Assembly (NCBI RefSeq): GCF_016907365.1
Contig: NZ_JAFBBV010000001.1
Coordinates: 1,550,001-1,614,000 of the forward strand
Reading direction: 5' to 3'
DNA length: 64,000 nucleotides
From: Oerskovia paurometabola
GTDB taxonomy: Bacteria > Actinomycetota > Actinomycetes > Actinomycetales > Cellulomonadaceae
Of the stretch, positions 25,431 to 34,464 are shown one piece after another (positions within the stretch are counted from its first letter, which is position 1; each line of letters starts with the position of its first letter). Under the pieces are notes generated by a model. The model ran no database searches, had not been told where the DNA came from, and worked only from the letters and a program-made list of their open reading frames with translations. The translations under genes were made by a program, and so were the position numbers.

Positions 25431-26213
25431 GTGCGCATCGCCAGATTCACCACCGGAGAAGACCCCCGCTACGCCCTCGTGCAGGAGGAGGCGGGCAAGA
25501 CCTATCTCGCCGTCCTCAACGGCGACCCCCTCTACATGCCCGTCCTGCCGACGGGCGAGCGGATCGAGCTCGGGGACGGCGTCCGCCTCCTCGCACCCGT
25601 GATCCCGCGTTCCAAGGTCGTCGCGGTCGGCCGCAACTACGCGGCCCACGCCGCGGAGATGGGCAACGACGTCCCGACGACGCCGCTCATCTTCTTCAAG
25701 CCCAACACCTCGGTCGTGGGCCCGGACGACCCCATCGTGCTGCCCGACTTCACCGAGGAGGTCAGCTACGAGGCCGAGCTCGCGGTCGTGATCGGGCGCA
25801 TCGCCAAGGACGTGCGTCCCGAGGACGCGGCGTCCTACATCCTCGGGTACACCGTGGCCAACGACGTGACCGCCCGTGACGCCCAGCGCACCGACGGCCA
25901 GTGGGCCCGCGCCAAGGGCTTCGACTCCGCGTGCCCGCTGGGCCCGTGGATCGACACCGACCTCGACGTCGACGACCTCGCCGTGACCTCGCGCGTCAAC
26001 GGCGAGACCCGCCAGGACGGGCGCACGCGCGACATGATCTTCGACGTCCCGTACCTGGTGTCGTACATCTCCGAGGCGTTCACGCTGCTGCCCGGCGACG
26101 TCATCCTCACGGGCACGCCCGCGGGCGTGGGGCGCATCGACGCGGGCGACCGCGTCGAGTGCGAGGTCGAGGGTCTGGGCGTCTTGGCGAACCCGGTCGT
26201 CCGCCGGGGCTGA
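25431..26213 (+). CDS. Fumarylacetoacetate hydrolase (FAH) family protein
   Basis: A 260-residue hydrolase or isomerase/decarboxylase of the FAH family. Its core has the metal-binding segment GRNYAAHAAEMG (about residues 66-77), FFKPNTSVVGPDDPIVLP, EVSYEAELAVVIG with two metal-binding Glu, the DVTARDAQ lid and the TGTPAGVG loop near 224-231. Substrates in the family include fumarylacetoacetate, 2-hydroxyhepta-dienedioate and acylpyruvates; none can be chosen here. The start is GTG 25431, supported by TAGGCT 6 nt upstream and no ribosome binding site. In many actinobacteria this gene precedes gltX; here four genes lie between. Confidence 0.9.
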   Translation: MRIARFTTGEDPRYALVQEEAGKTYLAVLNGDPLYMPVLPTGERIELGDGVRLLAPVIPRSKVVAVGRNYAAHAAEMGNDVPTTPLIFFKPNTSVVGPDDPIVLPDFTEEVSYEAELAVVIGRIAKDVRPEDAASYILGYTVANDVTARDAQRTDGQWARAKGFDSACPLGPWIDTDLDVDDLAVTSRVNGETRQDGRTRDMIFDVPYLVSYISEAFTLLPGDVILTGTPAGVGRIDAGDRVECEVEGLGVLANPVVRRG

Positions 26214-26224
26214 CGCCGCCCGGG

Positions 26225-27673
26225 TCAGCCGCGTTGGGCCGCCTCCAGCAGGCGGTCCTCGCACCAGCGCTGCGCGTTCTCGAACGTCGTGAACTCGTGG
26301 TCGACGCCCGCGATCAGTCGACGCTCGAACGGGTCGACCACGACCACGTGCACCCCCTGACCCCGCAGGCGTGACACCAGGCCGCGCAGGAGCTGGGCCC
26401 CGAGCGTCACCACGCGCGACGTGCGGTGCAGGTCGAGGATCAGCCACCGCTCACCGCTCGGCAGCGGCGTGGGAAGGTCGTCGACCGAGCGCAGGATCGT
26501 CTCCGCGGCCGCGAACTCGACCGTGCCCTGCACCGCGCGCACCGAGATCGCCGCGCCCAGCTCCCGCAGCCGCAGGAGCTGGGCGGGCGTCCGGTGCGCG
26601 AGGTGGCGCAGGCGGTCGGCGCGCGTCGAGCGGTAGAGCGTGGGCACATCGCGGTCGGGGCGGTGCATGAGGTGCAGGTCGAACTGTCGCGAGATCTCCT
26701 GCGCGGCCGCGACCGAGCGCACGCTGTTGCCGCGCGCGTCGAGCGGCGGGCTGAACAGGCCCAGGCCGAACTGGCCCACGCCCACCGAGACCAGGCCGCC
26801 CGAGACGCCGCTCTTCGCGGGCAGCCCCGCACGCAGGAGCCATTCGCCCGCGTAGTCGTACATGCCGCTCGTCGCCATGACCGCGAGCACCCACTCGGTC
26901 ACGACCTCGTCGACCACGCGCTCGCCCGTGACGGGGTTGACGCCGCCGTTCGCGAGCGTCGCCGACATGCGCGCGAGGTCACGGGCCGTGACGAGGACCG
27001 AGCACTGGCGGAAGTACGTGTCGAGCGTGCCCTCGACGTCGGCGGTCAGGGCCCCCGTGCTGTGCATGAGGTGGGCGATCGCACGGTTGCGGTCCCCGGT
27101 CTCCGACTCGCTCACGTAGACCCGGCCGTCGACCTCGAGCGGGCGCCCCGCGAACGCGCCGAGCAGGTGCAGGATGCGCGCGAACCGTTCCTCCTCGGAG
27201 TCCCCGCGCACGAGCGACGTCGTGACGATCGCGCCCGCGTTGACCATGGGGTTCGGTGGCCGCCCCGTGACGGGGTCGAGGCGGATCGAGCTGAAGCCCT
27301 CGCCGCTGGGCTCGGCGCCGACGCTCGCCAGCACCTCGGCGAGCCCCCGGTCCATGAGCGCCAGAGCGAACACGAACGGCTTCGACAAGGACTGGATGGT
27401 GAACGGGACGTCGGCGTCGCCCGCGGTGTAGATGCTGCCCGTGACGCCCGCGAGCGCGACGCCGAACAACGAGCGGTCGGCCGTCGCGAGCTCGGGGATG
27501 TAGGTCGCGACCGTGCCCTCGTCGAGGTCGCGGAACGCCGCGTGCACCGCGGCGAGGGCGTCCGCGATGAGCTCGCTCGCACCGGTGCGGCCGGTGCTGG
27601 CCGTACCGACAGGGGGGCCCGGGAGGTTCGGGTCACCGGGGGCCGTGGTCGGGGGCTGCGAGAAACCTGCCAT
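26225..27673 (-). CDS. glsA: Glutaminase with C-terminal STAS domain
   Basis: A 482-residue serine-dependent-type glutaminase that converts glutamine to glutamate and ammonia. The glutaminase domain (about residues 35-335) shows YIPELA, the catalytic SLSK (serine and lysine) in FTIQSLSKPF, NPMVNAGAI, the ESE segment and PAKSGVSGG. A STAS domain (about 365-475), with the VEFAAAETILRSV and WLILDLHRTSRV strands, follows a short linker; this fusion is common in actinobacteria. CACAAT lies 7 nt before the ATG. It is convergent with the FAH gene with an 11-nt gap and no visible terminator between. Confidence 0.92.
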   Translation of the reverse strand: MAGFSQPPTTAPGDPNLPGPPVGTASTGRTGASELIADALAAVHAAFRDLDEGTVATYIPELATADRSLFGVALAGVTGSIYTAGDADVPFTIQSLSKPFVFALALMDRGLAEVLASVGAEPSGEGFSSIRLDPVTGRPPNPMVNAGAIVTTSLVRGDSEEERFARILHLLGAFAGRPLEVDGRVYVSESETGDRNRAIAHLMHSTGALTADVEGTLDTYFRQCSVLVTARDLARMSATLANGGVNPVTGERVVDEVVTEWVLAVMATSGMYDYAGEWLLRAGLPAKSGVSGGLVSVGVGQFGLGLFSPPLDARGNSVRSVAAAQEISRQFDLHLMHRPDRDVPTLYRSTRADRLRHLAHRTPAQLLRLRELGAAISVRAVQGTVEFAAAETILRSVDDLPTPLPSGERWLILDLHRTSRVVTLGAQLLRGLVSRLRGQGVHVVVVDPFERRLIAGVDHEFTTFENAQRWCEDRLLEAAQRG

Positions 27674-27739
27674 GTACGTGATTGTGCCCGCGCGGTGCGC
27701 CCGGTGCCCGGCGAGCCTCGGCTCCGGCAGGCGGGCCGG

Positions 27740-28243
27740 TCAGTCCAGCGGCCAGGGGTGGGCGGTGGCCCCGACCACGTTCCACGCGTTGATCGCCGCG
27801 ACGACCCAGAGGAGCTCGGCGAGCTCGGTCGGGGAGAAGTGCGCGGCGGCCTCCTCGACGACCTCGGCGGGCACCGGGCCCAGCGCGCAGCGCGTGGCAG
27901 CCTCGGCCAGCGCGAGCGCTGCGCGCTCGCGGGGCGTGAAGAACGGGGTCTCCCGCCACACGGACAGGCTCAGGACGCGCCGGGTGTCCTCGCCTTCGGC
28001 GAGGGCGTCGGCGCTGTGCGTGTCGACGCAGTAGGCGCAGCCGTTGACCTGCGAGACGCGTGCGCTGACCAGGTCGAGCAGGGAGGCCTCGATCGAGGAC
28101 CGCCGGGTCGCGGCGGCGAAGGAGGCCATCGCGCGGCTCATGGCGGGAGCGAGGTCGTCGACCGCGACCCGGACGGCGACGGTCTGGGCGGGGGGCTCGG
28201 TGGTGGGGGCGGTCGTGGTGGGTGCGGCGGCTGGAGTCGTCAT
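27740..28243 (-). CDS. Carboxymuconolactone decarboxylase (AhpD-like) family protein
   Basis: A 167-residue alkylhydroperoxidase-type protein. The redox motif is CAYC in QVNGCAYCVDTH (about residues 68-79), preceded by the Glu in SIEASLLDLVSARVS, as in peroxidase-active CMD proteins. The N-terminal 25 residues are Thr/Pro/Ala-rich and non-conserved. The ATG at 28243 is supported by TAGCGT 7 nt upstream. It is divergent from a MocR-type regulator with three ACTGG-type sites in the shared region, so regulation by that protein is likely. Confidence 0.88.
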   Translation of the reverse strand: MTTPAAAPTTTAPTTEPPAQTVAVRVAVDDLAPAMSRAMASFAAATRRSSIEASLLDLVSARVSQVNGCAYCVDTHSADALAEGEDTRRVLSLSVWRETPFFTPRERAALALAEAATRCALGPVPAEVVEEAAAHFSPTELAELLWVVAAINAWNVVGATAHPWPLD

Positions 28244-28259
28244 GCGATCGACGCTACGG

Positions 28260-28308
28260 ACTGGTCGGACCACCGGTAAGGTCCAGTCGCATGACCCCTG
28301 ACTGGTCC
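28260..28308. promoter_or_regulatory. MocR-type operator sites and leaderless promoter
   Basis: Three related boxes occur in 49 nt: ACTGGTC (28260-28266), GGTCCAGT (28280-28287, inverted) and ACTGGTCC (28301-28308, inside the regulator's first codons). A -10 box TAAGGT (28277-28282) lies 8 nt before the regulator ATG. MocR/GabR-type proteins use repeated short boxes of this kind. Confidence 0.5.
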
Positions 28309-29751
28309 ACTTCTGGGGTGGACCTGCATCTGGAGACCGGTGCCGGTGCCGGCCGCCGCGCCAGGCTCGAGGGTGCCCTCCGGGAAGCCATCCGTGCGGG
28401 ACGCCTCGTGGCGGGCACGCGGCTGCCGTCGACGCGCGCCCTGGCGACGGACCTCGGGCTGGCTCGCGGCACGGTCACCGCGACGTACGACCAGCTCGTC
28501 GCGGAGGGGTACCTGGAGGCGCGTCCCGGCTCGGGCACCCTGGTCGCGGCCACCGGCGCCGCAGTCGCGGTCCCCGGCCGGGAGCCGGCGTCCCGTCCTG
28601 GCCCCACGCTGCGGCTCGTGCCGGGCAGCCCCGACGTCACGACCTTCCCCGTCGCGGCCTGGTCCCGGGCGTCGCGCGCGGCGCTCGCGGCGGCACCGGT
28701 CGCGGCGTTCGGCTACGGCGACCCGCGCGGGCTCCTGGAGCTGCGCACCGCCCTCGCCGAGCACCTCGCCCGCACCCGAGGCGTCCTCGCCGACCCGGCA
28801 CGCATCGTCGTCACGAGCGGGTACGCCCAGGCGCTCGCGCTCGTCGCGCAGGTCCTGCACGCCGCGGGGGCGCGCCGGGTCGCGATGGAGGACCCGGGCC
28901 TCGGGTTCCACCGCGAGATCGTCCGCCGGACGGGGCTCGACGTCGTCCCCCTCCCGGTCGACCGGGACGGGGCTCGCACCGACCTGCTGGGAGGCGCGGG
29001 GCTCGCTGACGTGAGCGCCGTCGTCGTGACCCCGGCGCACCAGTACCCGACCGGAGCGACGCTCGCGCCCGGCCGCCGGCGCGCCCTGCTCGACTGGGCG
29101 CGCGCGAACGGCGCGCTCGTGGTCGAGGACGACTACGACGGCGAGTTCCGCTACGACCGGCAGCCGGTCGGCGCCGTGCAGGGGATCGGGCCCGACGAGG
29201 TGGTGTACGTGGGCAGCGTGTCCAAGACGATCGGTCCGGGCGTGCGCCTGGGGTGGATGGTCCTGCCCGAGCGCTGGCTGGACCCCGTCGTGGCGGCCAA
29301 GACGTACGCGGACCACCGGACCGGGACCGTCGACCAGCTCGCGCTGGCGCACCTGGTCGCGTCCCACGGATACGACCGGCACGTCCGGGCGGTGCGGGCC
29401 AGGTACCGCCGTCGCCGGGACCTGCTGGTCGACCGGCTCTCCGCTGCCGTGGCGCGCGGCGCCGTCGAGGTCACGGGCATCTCCGCCGGGCTGCACGCGC
29501 TGGTCGGGTTGCGCGGAGCGGAGGCGGACGAGGCCGCGGTGATCCGGCGCGCGGCCGCCCTCGGCCTGGAGGTCACGGGGCTCGGCGAGCACCGGCACGT
29601 ACCGGCGGAGGGGGAGCCCGGGATCGTCGTCGGGTTCGGTACGCCCAGCGAGGCCGAGTACCCCCGGGCTCTCGCCGCACTGAGCCGTGCCCTGTCCGAC
29701 ACGGGTGCCGCCGGGAAACCGCGCACGGCCCGCCCGACCGAGCGGCGATAG
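28291..29751 (+). CDS. MocR-type regulator (GntR HTH + aminotransferase fold)
   Basis: A 486-residue transcription factor with an N-terminal GntR winged helix (about residues 10-85: [23 protein letters not shown] split, and [19 protein letters not shown]) joined to a fold-type I aminotransferase domain. The PLP lysine lies in [28 protein letters not shown] and HQYPTGATL are also present, so it should bind PLP and an amino substrate. No catalytic transfer is expected; members sense PLP or GABA. It is divergent from the CMD-family gene. The ATG at 28291 is supported by TAAGGT 8 nt upstream. Confidence 0.9.
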   Translation: MTPDWSTSGVDLHLETGAGAGRRARLEGALREAIRAGRLVAGTRLPSTRALATDLGLARGTVTATYDQLVAEGYLEARPGSGTLVAATGAAVAVPGREPASRPGPTLRLVPGSPDVTTFPVAAWSRASRAALAAAPVAAFGYGDPRGLLELRTALAEHLARTRGVLADPARIVVTSGYAQALALVAQVLHAAGARRVAMEDPGLGFHREIVRRTGLDVVPLPVDRDGARTDLLGGAGLADVSAVVVTPAHQYPTGATLAPGRRRALLDWARANGALVVEDDYDGEFRYDRQPVGAVQGIGPDEVVYVGSVSKTIGPGVRLGWMVLPERWLDPVVAAKTYADHRTGTVDQLALAHLVASHGYDRHVRAVRARYRRRRDLLVDRLSAAVARGAVEVTGISAGLHALVGLRGAEADEAAVIRRAAALGLEVTGLGEHRHVPAEGEPGIVVGFGTPSEAEYPRALAALSRALSDTGAAGKPRTARPTERR

Positions 29752-29754
29752 GCT
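29749..29754 (+). promoter_or_regulatory. -10 box of leaderless promoter
   Basis: TAGGCT, 7 nt before the GTG of gltX. It overlaps the stop codon of the MocR-type gene. Confidence 0.6.
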
Positions 29755-29761
29755 GTGGGAC

Positions 29762-31261
29762 GTGATCCCTGCACCTGGTTCCTCGCCCGTCCGCGTCCGC
29801 TTCTGCCCCTCGCCCACGGGGACGCCGCACGTCGGCCTCATCCGCACGGCCCTGTTCAACTGGGCCTACGCCCGGCACGTGGGCGGGACGTTCGTCTTCC
29901 GCATCGAGGACACGGACGCCGCGCGCGACTCCGAGGAGAGCTACCAGCAGCTCCTCGAGGCGCTGCGCTGGCTCGGCATGGACTGGGACGAGGGCGTCGA
30001 GGTCGGTGGCCCGCACGAGCCCTACCGTCAGTCGCAGCGCGGTGACATCTACCAGGACGTCATCCGCCGGCTCGTCGAGGGCGGGTACGCGTACGAGTCG
30101 TTCTCGACGCCCGAGGAGATCGAGGCACGCAACGTCGCGGCCGGTCGTCCCAAGGCCATGGGCTACGACGGGTTCGACCGCACCCTGACGGACGAGCAGA
30201 AGGCCGCGTTCCGCGCCGAGGGCCGCGAGCCCGTGCTGCGCATGCGCATGCCCGACACCGACGTGTCGTTCACGGACCTGGTGCGCGGCGAGATCTCGTT
30301 CGGCGCGGGCTCGGTCCCGGACTACGTGATCGTGCGCGGCAACGGCCAGCCCCTGTACACGCTCGTCAACCCGGTCGACGACGCGCTCATGGGCATCACG
30401 CACGTGCTGCGCGGCGAGGACCTGCTGTCCTCGACGCCGCGCCAGGTCGTGCTGTACCGCGCGCTGCTCGAGCTGGGCGTCGCGCAGGTCATGCCCGAGT
30501 TCGGTCACCTGCCGTACGTCATGGGCGAGGGCAACAAGAAGCTCTCCAAGCGCGACCCCGAGTCCAACCTGTTCCTGCACAAGGAGCGGGGCTTCACGCC
30601 CGAGGGCCTGCTGAACTACCTCGCGCTGCTGGGCTGGAGCATCTCCGCGGACAACGACATCTTCACGGTCGAGGAGATGGTCGCGGCGTTCGACGTCGCC
30701 GACGTCAACCCGAACCCGGCCCGCTTCGACCTGAAGAAGGCCGAGGCGATCAACGCGACGCACCTGCGCATGCTGGCTCCGGAGGACTTCCGCGACCGCC
30801 TGGTCCCGTACCTGCACCAGGGCGGGTTCGTCCCGGCGGACTCGTTCGCGGACCTGTCGGCCGAGCACCAGGCGCTCGTCACGGCGGGTGCCCCGCTCGT
30901 GCAGGAGCGCATGGTCCTGCTCGGCGAGGCCAAGGGCATGCTGGGCTTCCTGTTCGTGGCCGACGACGCCGTGCCCGTCGAGGACGAGGCGCGCGCCGCG
31001 CTGCGCGAGGAGGCCCCGGCCGTGCTCGACGCCGCGATCCGCGTGCTCGACGCCCTGGACGACTTCTCGACCGACCCGGTCCAGGAGGCCCTCAAGGCCG
31101 TCCTGGTCGAGGAGATGGGTATCAAGCCGCGCTTCGCGTTCACGCCGCTTCGCGTGGCCGTGACGGGCCGTCGCGTGTCGCCGCCGCTGTTCGAGTCGAT
31201 GGAGATCCTCGGCAAGGAGTCGACCCTCGCGCGCCTGCGTGCGCTGCGCGCGTCGCTGTGA
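29762..31261 (+). CDS. gltX: Glutamyl-tRNA synthetase
   Basis: A 499-residue class I aminoacyl-tRNA synthetase that charges tRNA-Glu, and probably tRNA-Gln, with glutamate. The HIGH-type motif is [19 protein letters not shown] split near residues 17-35 (HVGL), and the KMSKS-type motif is [11 protein letters not shown] near residue 260. [13 protein letters not shown] and [13 protein letters not shown] are also diagnostic. The GTG start gives an N-terminus of [20 protein letters not shown] 7 nt upstream supports a leaderless message. Its last codon overlaps the HAD gene start (GTGA). Two tRNA-Glu genes and a tRNA-Gln gene lie 5 kb downstream. Confidence 0.96.
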   Translation: MIPAPGSSPVRVRFCPSPTGTPHVGLIRTALFNWAYARHVGGTFVFRIEDTDAARDSEESYQQLLEALRWLGMDWDEGVEVGGPHEPYRQSQRGDIYQDVIRRLVEGGYAYESFSTPEEIEARNVAAGRPKAMGYDGFDRTLTDEQKAAFRAEGREPVLRMRMPDTDVSFTDLVRGEISFGAGSVPDYVIVRGNGQPLYTLVNPVDDALMGITHVLRGEDLLSSTPRQVVLYRALLELGVAQVMPEFGHLPYVMGEGNKKLSKRDPESNLFLHKERGFTPEGLLNYLALLGWSISADNDIFTVEEMVAAFDVADVNPNPARFDLKKAEAINATHLRMLAPEDFRDRLVPYLHQGGFVPADSFADLSAEHQALVTAGAPLVQERMVLLGEAKGMLGFLFVADDAVPVEDEARAALREEAPAVLDAAIRVLDALDDFSTDPVQEALKAVLVEEMGIKPRFAFTPLRVAVTGRRVSPPLFESMEILGKESTLARLRALRASL

Positions 31262-32064
31262 GCACCCCTGAGCCCTTCCTGCCCGACGGCGCGGCTCACC
31301 CCGGCGGGGGAGCGGCGCCCGGCGGTGCCGTCGACGGGGTGCTGTTCGACGTCGACGACACGCTCGTCGACACGCGCGGCGCGTTCTCGCTCGCGATCGA
31401 CGCGGTGTGCGCGGTGTACCTGCCGCACCTGCCGGTCGAGCGGTACGGCGAGGTCCTGGCGCTGTGGCGCAGCGACCCGCACGGCTGGTACCGGGCGTAC
31501 ACGCGCGGCGAGCTGACGTTCGACGGGCAGCGCATGCTGCGCGCGAACGAGCTCCAGGAGACGTTCGGCGGTGCGGTCCTCGCCGAGGACGGCTACGCGG
31601 GCTGGAGGTCGGTCTTCTGGGGCACGTTCGAGGAGGGCTGGCGCGCGCACGACGACGCCGCTCCGGTCCTCAAGCGGCTCGCTGCCGCGGGGGTACGGGT
31701 GGGCGCCCTGTCGAACGCGGCCGTCGCGCTCCAGACGGACAAGCTGTCCCGTTCGGGGCTGTCCGAGGTGCCCATGCTCGTGGGCGTCGACACCCTGGGC
31801 TTCGGCAAGCCGGACCCGCGGGTCTTCGTCGAGGCGTGCGCGCGCCTGGGCACCGACCCGGCCCGTACGGTCTACGTGGGCGACGAGCTCGACGTCGACG
31901 CCCGGGCCGCGGCCGCGGCAGGGTTGACGGGCGTGTGGATCGACCGGCCGGGGACCCGGCGCGGCGGTCCGGCGGAGGAGGACCCCGAGGCGGCGCGCGC
32001 GGCCGGGGTGCACGTCGTGGCGAGCCTCGACGAGGTCGGGGACCTGGTGCTCGACGGTCGCTGA
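31258..32064 (+). CDS. HAD-family hydrolase
   Basis: A 268-residue haloacid-dehalogenase-type phosphatase. Motif I is [14 protein letters not shown] (about residues 28-41, nucleophile Asp and general acid Asp), motif II is the Ser/Asn in GALSNAA, motif III is the Lys in [11 protein letters not shown], and motif IV is the Asp pair in [17 protein letters not shown]. The cap is helical, as in subfamily I. The GTG start at 31258 overlaps the gltX stop by 4 nt, so the pair is coupled. The substrate, probably a sugar or nucleotide phosphate, cannot be named. Confidence 0.9.
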   Translation: MSTPEPFLPDGAAHPGGGAAPGGAVDGVLFDVDDTLVDTRGAFSLAIDAVCAVYLPHLPVERYGEVLALWRSDPHGWYRAYTRGELTFDGQRMLRANELQETFGGAVLAEDGYAGWRSVFWGTFEEGWRAHDDAAPVLKRLAAAGVRVGALSNAAVALQTDKLSRSGLSEVPMLVGVDTLGFGKPDPRVFVEACARLGTDPARTVYVGDELDVDARAAAAAGLTGVWIDRPGTRRGGPAEEDPEAARAAGVHVVASLDEVGDLVLDGR

Positions 32065-32080
32065 CCGCTCGGTGGTCGGT

Positions 32081-32147
32081 GAGGTAGAACGTGCCGCATC
32101 GAGGTAGTGCGCGGCGCGTCCTACCTCGCGCAGTCCGTTCTACCTCG
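32081..32147. repeat. Nested double inverted repeat
   Basis: Left arms GAGGTAGAACG (32081-32091) and GAGGTAG (32101-32107) match right arms CTACCTC (32121-32127) and CGTTCTACCTC (32137-32147). The right outer arm runs into the last codons of the LysR-type gene. It lies between two convergent genes and probably ends both messages. The arrangement copies the one at 4999-5079. Confidence 0.8.
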
Positions 32148-33147
32148 CGGTCGCGACGGCCGCGATGCGCCGTGCCGCGGCGGGCAGGTCCGTGCCGTCC
32201 TTCCACACCATGCGCAGTCGCCGGGACAGGTCCAGGCCGGGGACGTCGACCTGCACGAGCGACCCTCGTGCGAGGTCGTCCGCCACGGTGAGCCGGGACA
32301 GCACCGCGACGGCCCCGCCGTACTGCACGGCGGTCTTGAGCGACGCGGTCGACCCCAGGTAGGGCAGGTGCTCGGGCAACCGGGCGCCTGCCGCCACCAG
32401 CGACTTCTCGAGCGTCTCGCGCGTGCCCGACCCGCGTTCGCGGACCACGAGGCCGCCGCCCAGGAGCTCGTCGACGGTCGCGGTGCGCCGCCTGCGGGAC
32501 GCCCACAGGTGCGCGGGGGCGACGACGACGAGCAGCTCGTCGCGGGCGAGGGTGCGGCTGCGCAGCCCCCGCCGCATGGTCGAGCTCTCGATGAACCCCA
32601 GGTCCGCCTCGTCCGCGAGCACGAGGTCCATGACGGTGCGCGAGTTGCGCACGAGCAGCTCGACGTCGGGGGGCGGCGTCCTGGTACCGACCCCGCCGGG
32701 GTTGCCTGGCGCGCCCGGTCGCCCCAGCGGGGCCGACGGGGCCGACGCCGCGAGCGTCGCGAGCCACCGGGGCGCGAGGTACTCGGCGATCGTGAGGCTG
32801 GCCGCGATCCGGATGCGGGCCGAGGGGGCCTCGCGCAGCGCCGCGGCCGAGGTCTCGAACCGGTCCGAGGCCTCGATGACCTCCCGGGCCCAGGTCGCGG
32901 TCGCGCGCCCCGTCTCGGTCAGGCGGGCCCCGCGGGTCGAGCGGGTCACGAGCTCGAGGTCCAGGTGCGTCTCGAGCCGCCGCATCCCCGCCGAGGCGCT
33001 GGGCTGCGACACCCCCAGCGCTCGTGCGGCCGCGCTGATGGACCCGTGCCGGTCGGTCGCGACGAGCAGCTCGAGCAGGGCCAGCGAGGTGCGTTCACGG
33101 CGCGGGGTCGGGGTGCTCGTGGAAGCGAGCCGGTCGGCCTCAGTCAT
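32140..33147 (-). CDS. LysR-family transcriptional regulator
   Basis: A 335-residue LysR-type regulator. The HTH at about residues 20-80 reads SLALLELLVATDRHGSISAA, then AARALGVSQPSASAGMRRLE. The effector domain (about 110-335) has the two-lobed periplasmic-binding fold, with LVVRERGSGTRETLE as the ligand-loop segment. A Pro/Gly-rich insertion lies at about 140-165. It is divergent from the YeiH-type gene, as in many bacteria where CysB-like LysRs control yeiH. TAGGAT lies 6 nt before the ATG, so the message is probably leaderless and the LysR box overlaps its start codon. Confidence 0.92.
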   Translation of the reverse strand: MTEADRLASTSTPTPRRERTSLALLELLVATDRHGSISAAARALGVSQPSASAGMRRLETHLDLELVTRSTRGARLTETGRATATWAREVIEASDRFETSAAALREAPSARIRIAASLTIAEYLAPRWLATLAASAPSAPLGRPGAPGNPGGVGTRTPPPDVELLVRNSRTVMDLVLADEADLGFIESSTMRRGLRSRTLARDELLVVVAPAHLWASRRRRTATVDELLGGGLVVRERGSGTRETLEKSLVAAGARLPEHLPYLGSTASLKTAVQYGGAVAVLSRLTVADDLARGSLVQVDVPGLDLSRRLRMVWKDGTDLPAAARRIAAVATAR

Positions 33148-33161
33148 AGCCTCATCCTATG
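33145..33161. promoter_or_regulatory. LysR-type operator (T-N11-A)
   Basis: CATAG-N7-CTATG is a perfect 5-bp inverted repeat with the T-N11-A pattern (T at 33147, A at 33159). It overlaps the regulator's start codon and -10 box (TAGGAT, minus strand, 33154-33159), so it would support both autorepression and control of the divergent yeiH-type gene. Confidence 0.6.
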
Positions 33162-33216
33162 GCTAGGTCGGGAAGTGGGCCTTCTGGCGCGGGGACGGCC
33201 GCGGCATGGTGGAAAC

Positions 33217-34419
33217 ATGACCCCCACCAACGACCTCGCAGCCCCCACCCCGGGCGCGACGCGCGCCCCCGACCGACCCGGACCGGGCGCCCCTCCCACG
33301 CCGTGGATCCGGCGCGCCGCCCCCGGGCTCGCCTTCTGTGCCGTCGCGACCGTCGTCGCCTACCTGCTCGCGCAGGTGATCCCGCTCTCGCCGCTCGTGC
33401 TCTCCCTCCTGGTGGGTGCCGTCGTCGGCTCGCTGCTCGGGAGCCTGCGGCGCGCGGGCGGGGCGAGCGACGCCGTCGGGCAGGGGACGAGTGCCGCACG
33501 GTGGGCCACGGCGCTCACCTCCCGCACCCAGGAGGGCGCGCGGTGGACCGCGACGCGCGTCCTGCGCGCCGGAGTCGTGCTGCTGGGGCTCCAGCTCTCG
33601 CTTCCGGAGGTCCTCGCGCTCGGGTGGCGTGGGCTCGCGGTCGTCGGGATCACGGTCGCCGTGACGTTCAGCGCGACGCTCGCGCTCGGACGGGCCCTGC
33701 GCGTGCCGCGCGTGACCTCGCTGCTCGTCGCGACCGGGTTCTCGATCTGCGGTGCCGCCGCCATCTCCGCGATGCAGGGAGTCGTCGGGAGCGGCGACGA
33801 CGAGGAGTCGCGCCGCGAGGCCGACGACGCCGTGGCGACCGCGCTCGCCCTCGTGACGATCTTCGGGTCGCTCGCGATCTTCGTGCTGCCGTGGCTCGCC
33901 GGGCTGCTGGGGCTCGCCGACGACCGCGCCGGGCTGTGGGTCGGCGCGAGCGTCCAGGAGGTCGCGCAGGTCGTGACCGCGGGTGGCGCCGTCTCGGCCG
34001 CCGCGCTCGCGACCGCGACCGTGAGCAAGCTGGCCCGCGTCGTGCTCCTCGCCCCGCTCGTGGCCGGGGCCGGGGTGCTGAAGGCTCGACGCGAGCGCGT
34101 GGCGCGGCCCGCGGACGTCGAGGTCGCCGCCGGGGCCTCGGTGGCCCCGGGGACCCGTCGGACCCCGCCCGTGCCGCTGTTCGTCGTGGGCTTCCTCGTG
34201 GCCGTGCTGGTGCGCAGCACCGGGCTGCTGCCCGCATCCGTCGTCGAGGTGACGACCATGGTCACCACGCTGCTGTTCACCGCCGCGATGTTCGCGATGG
34301 GCCTCGGCGTCGACGCCGCGCACCTGGTCCGTACGGGGCGGCGCGCGCTCGTGCTCGGCACCGCGTCGGCCGCGGTCGTGACCGGGACCTCGCTCGTCGC
34401 GGTGCTGCTCCTGACGTGA
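33217..34419 (+). CDS. YeiH-family putative sulfate exporter
   Basis: A 400-residue membrane protein of the YeiH/UPF0324 family, with about ten transmembrane helices. Family landmarks are RAGVVLLGLQLSL (about residues 128-140), the GFSICGAAAISAMQGV core near 188, WVGASVQEVAQVVTAGGAVS near 255, and the final AMFAMGLGVDAAHL. Members are proposed sulfate or sulfonate exporters, in part from links with sulfoacetate metabolism; transport direction here is unproven. The N-terminus is Pro-rich. It is divergent from a LysR-type gene that shares its promoter region, so the LysR protein likely activates it. Confidence 0.85.
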   Translation: MTPTNDLAAPTPGATRAPDRPGPGAPPTPWIRRAAPGLAFCAVATVVAYLLAQVIPLSPLVLSLLVGAVVGSLLGSLRRAGGASDAVGQGTSAARWATALTSRTQEGARWTATRVLRAGVVLLGLQLSLPEVLALGWRGLAVVGITVAVTFSATLALGRALRVPRVTSLLVATGFSICGAAAISAMQGVVGSGDDEESRREADDAVATALALVTIFGSLAIFVLPWLAGLLGLADDRAGLWVGASVQEVAQVVTAGGAVSAAALATATVSKLARVVLLAPLVAGAGVLKARRERVARPADVEVAAGASVAPGTRRTPPVPLFVVGFLVAVLVRSTGLLPASVVEVTTMVTTLLFTAAMFAMGLGVDAAHLVRTGRRALVLGTASAAVVTGTSLVAVLLLT

Positions 34420-34464
34420 CCGTGCTCGTGGGCCCGCCGACGAGCGGGCTCACGAGCCGTGCGG

